This document shows, one piece after another, positions 15,284 to 21,649 of a stretch of 21,649 nt of DNA. Source of the stretch: Chitinophagales bacterium (GTDB lineage: Bacteria; Bacteroidota; Bacteroidia; Chitinophagales; UBA2359); contig JAHDDN010000039.1 in assembly GCA_020629335.1 (NCBI GenBank), forward strand, positions 1 to 21,649, given 5' to 3'. Position 1 is the stretch's first letter. The number at the start of each line of letters is the position of its first letter. The translations under genes and the position numbers were made by a program. The notes beneath the pieces were generated by a model. The model saw only the letters and a program-made list of their open reading frames with translations. It ran no database searches and had not been told where the DNA came from.

Positions 15284-16882
15284 TTAATCCGTCGCCTTAA
15301 AAATTCGATTAGCCAAACTCTTTTTGGAAATAAAGCAAGCGGTCAAAAAGCCAGCATAAACTGCGCCACCCAAGCCACAAGTAATCACATCTTGCCCTGT
15401 CAAAAAACAATTTTTGATAGGGGTTTGTATGCGCAGCATATCTTGTTTAAATCGTTTTGGGCTATGTTCTATCCCATAAATTTCTCCATGTTGATAATTT
15501 GTGAAATGCTTAGTTGAAAGAGGAGTAGATAATTCATAAGTATCTATTTTACCCTTCAAATGAGGTAAGAAATCATACATTCGATTCAGCATCTTTTGGG
15601 AGATTTTTTCCTTATAGGCATCATATTCTTCTCCACGTTTTTTCCATCGTTTATCTTCCCATTTTGAAAACTGATCATATTCGCCTATGCTAATTAACTC
15701 TATTGTACTACGCCCTGGATAACGATCTAACCAGGAAGGGTCCTTAGCAGAAGGAAATGAAATATAGAGCACAGGAAACTCGCTATTATCTGGATCTTTT
15801 ACATAATTTTTTAAATTCTCATCATGATTCGGATTCTCGGGATAAATCCAATAATTTGACTTAGGTAAGTTCAGTTCTTCTGAAGTATGCTTCAAACCTA
15901 CGTACAAACAAATATGCGAATAAGAAGGGGTGATATTCTTCATTAAATCATTATACTTCTTTATTTCCTCTAAGCCATTGAGTAAAGAATGATAAGTATT
16001 ATAGATACCGGCACCACTAATTACCTTAGGGGCTTTAATGATATTTCCATCGGCCATTTCTACACCAACCGCTTTACCTTTCTCCACTAAAATACGGTTC
16101 ACTTTGGCATTAATATACACCTCCCCTCCAGCTCTATAAATAGGCAACTTCATCGTCTCAAAAATCTGGGAAGAACCTCCTATAGGATAACTCCCTCCAT
16201 TCATATAATGCTTGGTCAACATGGCGTGCATCATAAAACTACTCTTTGAGGGTGGTAAACCATAGTCACCAAATTGTCCAGTTAGTACTCCGATTAATTT
16301 TTCATTTTTCGTCAATCCTTCTAAAACCTCTCTGGTTGTTTGACTATAAAAAGGTTTGGCTTTTCTACCAATAAAACCACTAACGAAATTAGGCACAAAT
16401 TTAGGCAATGCTCTTTGTGCAAATAAACCCTTAGAATTATGGGCAGCAGCTCTCACCATATGAACGTACTTATCAATTGCTTCTTGATCTTCTTGAGCAG
16501 GAAAATATTCCTTCATCCGAGCCTTAAAGTTATCTTCTCCTTTGATATAATCAAACTCCTCTTTGCCGAAAATAATTTTATCATAGACTTCTCCCATCTC
16601 AGCCCACTTCAATTGATCGTCCGTCAAATATCGAAAAATCCGATTCAGCATTTTCCCTTTTCTATGCACTTCTCCTACATAATGCAATCCGACATCCCAC
16701 TCATAATCCCTACGCTTAAAAGTATGCATATAACCTCCTGGTTCATAATGCTGCTCCAATATCAAACAACGATAACCCTCCTTAGCTAAAAATCCAGCAC
16801 ATGACATTCCGCCTGGCCCTGAACCAATAACAATCGCATCGTATTTCCCTTTTGGTTTTTCTCTTTTATATGACTTTGCCAT
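15284..16882 (-). CDS. RetSat/CrtI-like FAD-dependent oxidoreductase
   Basis: A 532-residue flavoprotein of the phytoene desaturase / all-trans-retinol 13,14-reductase family. The dinucleotide-binding motif is IGSGPGG (G20, G22, G25), with the FAD-ribose acidic residue at Glu43 in LILEQH, followed by EPGGYMHTFKRRDYEWDVGLHYVG. A second conserved block lies at NGGSYPIGGSSQIFETM, and the C-terminal FAD contact is FLTGQDVITCGLGGAVYAGF. Family members saturate or desaturate polyene chains such as retinoids and carotenoids. The GLHYVG and TGQD motifs fit the RetSat branch better than CrtI, but the substrate cannot be read from the sequence. It lies 50 nt downstream of the 333-residue gene on the same strand, so the two are probably co-transcribed. 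Confidence 0.9.
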   Translation of the reverse strand: MAKSYKREKPKGKYDAIVIGSGPGGMSCAGFLAKEGYRCLILEQHYEPGGYMHTFKRRDYEWDVGLHYVGEVHRKGKMLNRIFRYLTDDQLKWAEMGEVYDKIIFGKEEFDYIKGEDNFKARMKEYFPAQEDQEAIDKYVHMVRAAAHNSKGLFAQRALPKFVPNFVSGFIGRKAKPFYSQTTREVLEGLTKNEKLIGVLTGQFGDYGLPPSKSSFMMHAMLTKHYMNGGSYPIGGSSQIFETMKLPIYRAGGEVYINAKVNRILVEKGKAVGVEMADGNIIKAPKVISGAGIYNTYHSLLNGLEEIKKYNDLMKNITPSYSHICLYVGLKHTSEELNLPKSNYWIYPENPNHDENLKNYVKDPDNSEFPVLYISFPSAKDPSWLDRYPGRSTIELISIGEYDQFSKWEDKRWKKRGEEYDAYKEKISQKMLNRMYDFLPHLKGKIDTYELSTPLSTKHFTNYQHGEIYGIEHSPKRFKQDMLRIQTPIKNCFLTGQDVITCGLGGAVYAGFLTACFISKKSLANRIFKATD

Positions 16883-16932
16883 CTTGTGATTTTATTAAAC
16901 TCTTTAAACGAGTTCTCTTTTAGGAATGATCC

Positions 16933-17934
16933 CTATTTAAATAAATTTGGATTGATAATATTTAATTTATAAGCGTTGCGCAAATTTTCTAATTGTTCCC
17001 GATCACTTGCACTTGCTGTTTTTATTCTTTGGTTGATCTCCTGTATTTTTTGAGTGTATTGATAATCATTATAAATCTCCAATACTTTATGCAAATCAGC
17101 TGAACTTGTATTCTCTGCCGAACCACTAAACCTTCTTAACAATCCGGCACTACTAATGCTTGTATTAAAAGCCTCATATTCTGGCGAACTCTTTCCATCT
17201 ATACTAATAATCACATAAGGTATATCTCCATCATAGATAATATCCTTACTCATTCCCAATACTAATTGATTGCGATCTAACTCATGCATCTTATAACCAT
17301 TCAATTTCGCTTTATGTTTAGGAGAGCAGCCAATATAAAACCCAGCTTCTGAATCTATCAGCCCACCCAAATTACTCGCAATATCAAATGAGTAAGACAT
17401 CAAAGGCGAACTCTCTACTATAGCAGTTACTACATCATTGCCCACTTTTATTATCTGACTACCTGCCATCAAATAAGGCGCATAAGGCGCAAATACTGGA
17501 ATGCCAGCCGCCAAATTTAAGGCATTAGCCACATTATTTACTGCCTTATCATTTAATCGGCTCGCCTTCAAGTCTAAGGTGACATGCAATAGCTGCTTAT
17601 CAAATGCCTTATTATAATAAATCAAGGAAGTGCCCTCTGTTCCTGCATTGGGAAATAAAATACTTCTATCACCGACTTTTGAATATAATTGGTGAATGGC
17701 TCTCGGCGCTGCATCAAAAGTCATATCATCCTTCATCTGAGAAGTCAACATGACAGACTGCTTATTATTAAATAAGCCATTTTTTAGATTCCCTGTATAA
17801 AGAGTATGCAAACGAATCGTCAATGGTTTGCCAATGCCAATTGGCAAAAAAGGATTGGCAGAGTTTAAGACCTCATTGCGAGTACTCTTCCGAGTCTTAA
17901 TCCCCATTTCTTTTAAACTAAATAAATTGATCAT
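16933..17934 (-). CDS. Hypothetical protein, 333 residues
   Basis: Not recognised. No signal peptide is evident, so it is probably cytoplasmic. The N-terminal half looks beta-rich (PLTIRLHTLYTGNLKNG, KQLLHVTLDLKA). A hydrophobic Pro/Ala-rich segment at about 144-166 (AAGIPVFAPYAPYLMAGSQII) could be a membrane-associating helix or buried core. A basic/acidic stretch and a C-terminal helix with heptad character follow (about 285-325, YTQKIQEINQRIKTASASDREQLENLRNAY). The start may be ATG 17934 or the in-frame ATG 11 codons in (17904, MGIKTRK). Its only visible context is the RetSat-like gene 50 nt downstream and the MITE-like copy about 160 nt upstream. Its function is unknown. Confidence 0.8.
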   Translation of the reverse strand: MINLFSLKEMGIKTRKSTRNEVLNSANPFLPIGIGKPLTIRLHTLYTGNLKNGLFNNKQSVMLTSQMKDDMTFDAAPRAIHQLYSKVGDRSILFPNAGTEGTSLIYYNKAFDKQLLHVTLDLKASRLNDKAVNNVANALNLAAGIPVFAPYAPYLMAGSQIIKVGNDVVTAIVESSPLMSYSFDIASNLGGLIDSEAGFYIGCSPKHKAKLNGYKMHELDRNQLVLGMSKDIIYDGDIPYVIISIDGKSSPEYEAFNTSISSAGLLRRFSGSAENTSSADLHKVLEIYNDYQYTQKIQEINQRIKTASASDREQLENLRNAYKLNIINPNLFK

Positions 17935-17955
17935 AGCAATTGAATTAATATTTTA

Positions 17956-17981
17956 AAAATTGGGGTAGTATCCCAAATTTA
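17956..17981 (-). promoter_or_regulatory. Candidate -7 box overlapping an inverted repeat
   Basis: On the minus strand TAAATTTG (17981-17974) is an exact TAnnTTTG match about 40 nt before the ATG at 17934. Overlapping it is an inverted repeat with 9-nt arms (17956-17964 and 17972-17980, 8 of 9 complementary) and a 7-nt spacer. This could be an operator or a 5' RNA hairpin. No -33 TTG is visible. Confidence 0.35.
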
Positions 17982-18092
17982 ATTAAATAAAAAATAATAC
18001 ACTATTAATTTACCATTTATTTAGGACTTTCTTCTTTCCGAGCAAGTAGCTTAGTTAGCTCGATACTAATGATCAAGGTACCTACTAGCAAC

Positions 18093-18257
18093 TTAAGTAG
18101 CTAAAGTTAATTATTTCGGCAGTTCTGATGGCCTCTTTTTAGCTTATCCTGCGTTGCTTTTCTTAGCAATAGCCCTGCTATTACTGGCGAAAACCGCCTT
18201 GTCTAAGCTAAAAATAAGCTCATCAAGAATGCACAAATAATTACCTTCAACTACTTA
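18093..18257 (-). mobile_element. MITE-like 165-bp palindromic element, copy 2
   Basis: This is the inverted counterpart of 471-635, with 162 of 165 positions identical; the differences correspond to single bases near 493, 536 and 621. It has the same terminal inverted repeats and hairpin form. It occupies the intergenic region between the divergent genes at 17934 (minus) and 18390 (plus). The remainder of 17935-18389 is AT-rich and holds only the inverted repeat at 17956 and a pair of AAAACTTTTCC direct repeats (18288-18298, 18299-18309). Confidence 0.8.
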
Positions 18258-18389
18258 TCTGCTACTAACGTACTCCATTTTTTTTTCAAAACTTTTCCAA
18301 AACTTTTCCAAAATCAAAAACCACTATCGTCTATAAAAGCAAACCTTAACAATTACCCAATAATTATATAATCCCAAAATTATTTTATC

Positions 18390-19538
18390 ATGAGAACTTT
18401 TCCTATTAACCTGATTTTATTTTTCTTCATTTCATTCTGTGCATTCAATCAGTCAACCAATGCACAAGAAACAATTGAAATTTGCGATGGTGATAGTATT
18501 GAATTGCCATTACCATCCATGGGGGTACCACTATCTAATGGTTGCCCAATGCCGTCAGCAGGCACTATTACAGTTACGAATGAAGCTGGAGAAGTAGTAG
18601 ACCTTTTAGTGACTCCAAATACCACAACTACCTATACTATTACTCGAACTCATCCGACAAATATTATTCAGTCGCCAGGCCCGATTATTTGTGGAACAGG
18701 CTTAGGGACTTATCCTGGTGGACAATATCCACCAATTGGTCCGCAACCACCTATAGGGCCTGCACAGCCATCAACTATTTGCGATTATACTTCTCCAAGT
18801 ATAGAGGTAACGGTAGTTGTCAATGATTGTGAAACACCAACGAATTCGACCATTGATATTACAGTAGTACCTTTAGTAGAGCCTATTTTACCAGATTATA
18901 CTATGACTGCTTTACCTATTAGTGTTTTCAATTTTACATTACCGCCATTCCCAAATTCGACCTCTGAGCCAAGTAACACTAATACGACTCCATGCTTATC
19001 TACTCAAGGAGGAAATATATCAAATAATTCATGTAACAATGATGATTATCCTTGGCTAAGCGATTTAGTTGACGAAAATGATTGTGCTAATAATAGCTTA
19101 GTGGCAGAATATAGTTCAGGAGCATCTCACTACATATATATAGCTAATGATTCTGAAACAGGAGGCACGCTTTATAATGAAGATGGAGTGAAATATTGTG
19201 AAAGCACTGAAAATTTTGACTGTTTATCGTTCTATGGATTAAGCGGTTTGACTCCAAATGTATTGTGGACTTGTAGCGGAAAATCTAATGGTAGCATAGC
19301 AGAAGAATTAAATGTTAATGTTTACCCAAACCCAAGTCAAGGCGTATTTACTCTTGATTTAAATACCGTGTCAGATGCAGCATTTTTATCCATACATGAT
19401 TTAAGTGGTCAGCAAATTTTATCGCAATCAGCGAGTATAAGCAATCACTTAGATTTGAGAAATTATCCTAAAGGGATTTACATTATGCGTATCATAGATG
19501 GTGCTCAAAATATCAATAAAAAGTTAATAATAGATTAG
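18390..19538 (+). CDS. Secreted T9SS protein with a cysteine-containing 77-residue domain
   Basis: A 382-residue secreted protein. A signal peptide (residues 1-25, cleavage near TNAQ/ET) is followed by a beta-rich N-terminal domain (IEICDGDSIELP, TITVTNEAGEVVD, TTTYTITRTH, SPSIEVTVVVNDC; about 26-150), a Pro-rich stretch with GGQYPPIGPQPPIGP, and a 77-residue domain at 219-295 that starts DYPWLSDLVD and ends LYNEDGVKYC, FDCLSFYGLS, LWTC. Residues about 308-382 are a T9SS type A sorting domain (VNVYPNPSQGVFTLDL ending KKLIID). The N-terminal domain and the 77-residue domain recur in the next gene, so the two are tandem paralogues. Role unknown; a surface structural or binding protein is likely. 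The Cys positions suggest disulfides outside the cell. Confidence 0.88.
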   Translation: MRTFPINLILFFFISFCAFNQSTNAQETIEICDGDSIELPLPSMGVPLSNGCPMPSAGTITVTNEAGEVVDLLVTPNTTTTYTITRTHPTNIIQSPGPIICGTGLGTYPGGQYPPIGPQPPIGPAQPSTICDYTSPSIEVTVVVNDCETPTNSTIDITVVPLVEPILPDYTMTALPISVFNFTLPPFPNSTSEPSNTNTTPCLSTQGGNISNNSCNNDDYPWLSDLVDENDCANNSLVAEYSSGASHYIYIANDSETGGTLYNEDGVKYCESTENFDCLSFYGLSGLTPNVLWTCSGKSNGSIAEELNVNVYPNPSQGVFTLDLNTVSDAAFLSIHDLSGQQILSQSASISNHLDLRNYPKGIYIMRIIDGAQNINKKLIID

Positions 19539-19566
19539 ATAAATAATGGGTTTAGTATTTTGAAAT

Positions 19567-19630
19567 TATAAGTAGCTAATGTAAATAATTTCATCTTGAA
19601 TAAGTGATTATTTACTTTGAAATACTTAAA
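19567..19630. repeat. Short hairpin repeat with MITE-like ends
   Basis: A roughly 62-nt imperfect hairpin whose left end (TAAGTAGCTAA, then GTAAATAATTTC) closely resembles the terminal inverted repeat of the 165-bp element. Its right end is the imperfect complement (ATTATTTACTTTGAAATACTTA). It may be an internally deleted derivative of that element. Confidence 0.5.
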
Positions 19631-19664
19631 AGGACTTACAATTTAAATTGTAAGTCCTTTTTTT
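19628..19664 (+). terminator. Perfect 34-bp palindromic terminator
   Basis: Arms of 17 nt (19628-19644 and 19645-19661, AAAAGGACTTACAATTT and its exact complement) meet without a spacer and run into seven Ts. It closes the transcript of the gene ending at 19538. Confidence 0.85.
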
Positions 19665-19762
19665 GTCATTATAATGTCAGCCTTTATTTTTCTTTCCTAA
19701 ATATAAAACTGGAATCGTCTAATGAGTATCATAACCCAATTAATAAAATTAAAAACTCTAAA

Positions 19763-21649
19763 ATGAAAAAATTAATCCTAATTTTTTTCTCCATTATTTC
19801 AGTTTTTGCATTCAATCAGTCAGCTAATGCACAGGAAATAATTGAAATTTGCAATGGAGAAAGTATTGAATTACCTATGCCGCCAATTGGCATATCTTTA
19901 AATTCTAGTTGCTCATCGCCTAATGGCGAAGGTTCTATTACGGTCATAAATGAAGCAGGAGAAATAGTTGATGAAGTAGTATCCCCAAGTGTAACTACTA
20001 GCTATACAATTACTAGGAAACATTCTTCTTATACGATGAATTCAGATGTTTGTGGAACGGGTGGGGGAATAGGTCCAGCTGGTCCAGTGACCTATTGTAG
20101 CTTTACTTCTCCAAGCATAGAAGTAACAGTCGTAGTAAATGATTGCACTGAACTCCCAACTGATAGTAGCACTACACCAGATAATCCTGATGGACTTTTT
20201 CAAATAGTAATAGAATCTTGTCCAGGTGAAGTTATTCAAGCTCAAGCTCCCATATCAAGCCTTGTATGTGGGCAGTTTGCTGTGTCTTTTGAGTATAGTG
20301 TTACCCCTTTACTAGATGGTGTAGCACAAACAGAAGATGCCACATCTTCACTAACAATTGAGAGTCCGAACGAAACAACATCTTATGTTGTCGAAAGATT
20401 TTATTTTGATGAAAATGGAGAAAGTGTCTGTCAGCTAAATGGGTATCTTCTGATTATTGAAATAGATGAGAATTCCAGTAATTGCATAGAGGAAGATGGA
20501 ACATCTATTAATAATAGTGATTATCCTTGGTTAGATGATTTAGTAGATGGGGAAGATTGTTGTGAAGTTGGATTGATACAAGAATTTTATAATGGCCCAT
20601 ATTCTTATATTTACCTTTTGCCAGAAGAAGATTGTGATGGATATGGTACATTATACGATAGCGAAGGGCAATTATACTGTACAAGTGGACCTGATTTTGA
20701 CTGTTTGAGTTTGTACGAATTAACATTTGCGAATGAAATATGGTCTTGTAGCGGATCAGACCCATTATTGCCTCCACCATGTATTTGTGCTGCTGTAGTA
20801 GATCCCGTATGTGCCAATGGTGTAGGATATTCTAATGCTTGCTTCGCTGCTTGTGCAGGGGAAACTTCATGGACAAATGGGCCATGTGATACTTCCATTT
20901 TTATAGACAATGCTGATTATCCTTGGTTAACAGATGTAATGAGTGGTACTGATTGTTGTACAAGTGGTTTAGTTCAAGAATTTAATAGTGGTCCTTATAC
21001 TTATATTTACATCTCTCCAGAAGAGGCTTGTGGTGGCTATGGTGTTTTATATGATAGTGAAGGGCAACTTTACTGCACAAGTGCGCCTAATTTCGATTGT
21101 GTGAGTTTATATGGATTAAGTAACCCTAATTTGATTTGGTCTTGTGCAACAGATACTCCTGGTCCAATGCCAGGACCATCTGGTCCTGCTTGCCAGTATG
21201 AACATACAGGAACTGTTTTTTATGGCCCATGTGATGGGCAGACTTATTATTTCATAGAGCTTGCTGATGGAACTGTACTAGATCCTTATGTTGCGGGAAG
21301 TTTTGATTATGAGGAGGGAGATGTAGTATCTTTTTCTTATGAATTAAGTGATTTTACTAGTCCTTGTGGAGGAGCTATTGCTATAGATTTAATTTGTATT
21401 CAACTGGATGAAGAGAACCCAACGACTCCAGAACCACCTATATCAGGCGAAATCAATATTCCAGAATATCCATGGATTACAGCGTCTAATGATTGTCAAA
21501 TATATGAGTATAGTTCAGGACCTTATACCTATGTTATCATTGATGGGGTGATGTATAGTAGTGAAGGACAATTATATTGTACAAGTGGGCCAGGCTTTGA
21601 TTGTATCAGTTTATATGGATTAAGTAATCAGACGCTTATATGGTCTTGT
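19763..21649 (+). CDS. Secreted repeat protein with Kazal-like domain (3' end outside window)
   Basis: An open frame of 629 codons from ATG 19763 to the window edge without a stop, so the gene is incomplete. A signal peptide (cleavage near ANAQ/EI, residue 24) and the next 120 residues are paralogous to the gene at 18390 (IEICNGESIELP, ITVINEAGEIVD, SPSIEVTVVVNDC). The 77-residue domain occurs three times: residues 253-329, 385-461, and a shorter form from 568 to the end at 629 (EYPWI to IWSC). The conserved core is LYDSEGQLYCTSGPxFDCxSLYGLS and IWSC. Between copies 1 and 2, residues 340-375 form a Kazal-like domain (CICAAVVDPVCANG, YSNACFAACAG), the fold of many serine protease inhibitors. 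A unique Cys-containing region (about 475-560) precedes copy 3. A T9SS sorting domain is expected beyond the window. Confidence 0.88.
   Translation, partial: MKKLILIFFSIISVFAFNQSANAQEIIEICNGESIELPMPPIGISLNSSCSSPNGEGSITVINEAGEIVDEVVSPSVTTSYTITRKHSSYTMNSDVCGTGGGIGPAGPVTYCSFTSPSIEVTVVVNDCTELPTDSSTTPDNPDGLFQIVIESCPGEVIQAQAPISSLVCGQFAVSFEYSVTPLLDGVAQTEDATSSLTIESPNETTSYVVERFYFDENGESVCQLNGYLLIIEIDENSSNCIEEDGTSINNSDYPWLDDLVDGEDCCEVGLIQEFYNGPYSYIYLLPEEDCDGYGTLYDSEGQLYCTSGPDFDCLSLYELTFANEIWSCSGSDPLLPPPCICAAVVDPVCANGVGYSNACFAACAGETSWTNGPCDTSIFIDNADYPWLTDVMSGTDCCTSGLVQEFNSGPYTYIYISPEEACGGYGVLYDSEGQLYCTSAPNFDCVSLYGLSNPNLIWSCATDTPGPMPGPSGPACQYEHTGTVFYGPCDGQTYYFIELADGTVLDPYVAGSFDYEEGDVVSFSYELSDFTSPCGGAIAIDLICIQLDEENPTTPEPPISGEINIPEYPWITASNDCQIYEYSSGPYTYVIIDGVMYSSEGQLYCTSGPGFDCISLYGLSNQTLIWSC

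Noticed and set aside
16439..16789. 116-codon plus-strand frame inside the oxidoreductase gene
   Set aside because: It is antisense to the conserved FAD-binding region, with no independent support.
20042..20910. Three short minus-strand frames at the right end
   Set aside because: They lie opposite the long open frame from 19763, which has a signal peptide, paralogy to the previous gene and clear domains.

Overview
The window looks like a chromosomal segment of a marine-type Bacteroidota bacterium, most likely from the Saprospiria (Aureispira/Saprospira-like). This is an inference. It rests on AT-rich DNA, type IX secretion (T9SS) C-terminal sorting domains with the YPNP motif, near absence of Shine-Dalgarno sites, TAnnTTTG-like promoter boxes, the C-terminal helix-hairpin-helix domain typical of this phylum, and an MbnP/MbnH-type pair behind an ECF sigma factor and a Spy/CpxP-like protein.

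Layout. 1-665 has no convincing gene but holds a strong hairpin and a 165-bp MITE-like element. 666-3530 encodes a 954-residue protein built on about 26 tandem 20-residue repeats (consensus VPVEVIKEVEVIKEVEVVKE), followed by a DUF1508-like and a helix-hairpin-helix domain. 3563-4050 is a terminator, a 246-bp imperfect palindrome and a GC-rich repeat. 4096-9472 is one co-directional block: ECF sigma factor, small membrane protein (candidate anti-sigma), Spy/CpxP-like protein, MbnP-like protein, di-heme MbnH/CcpA-like peroxidase, small exported protein, and a large exported YHYH-domain protein with a dockerin-like end. Several genes overlap by a few bases, which suggests translational coupling. 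A second, diverged GC-rich repeat and a bidirectional terminator follow. 9778-12507 (minus) is a secreted beta-helix/Ig-repeat T9SS protein. 12807-15215 is the Lon protease. 15284-17934 (minus) holds a RetSat/CrtI-like FAD oxidoreductase and an unrecognised protein. 17935-18389 holds the second copy of the MITE-like element, inverted. 18390 to the window end holds two tandem paralogous secreted proteins that share a 77-residue cysteine-containing domain. The second runs off the window edge, carries three copies of that domain and has a Kazal-like domain.

How the genes may work together. The sigma-to-YHYH block reads as an envelope metal or redox-stress module. The sigma factor would be held by the small membrane protein, the Spy-like protein would sense or chaperone in the periplasm, MbnH would oxidise a tryptophan of MbnP to make a copper site, and the His-rich YHYH protein may be an exported partner. 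The roles are known for the individual families; the linkage into one system is inferred from gene order. The most unusual items are the VPV-repeat protein, which resembles articulin/alveolin repeats of protist membrane skeletons, the inverted MITE pair, the reused palindromic core, and the shared 77-residue domain.
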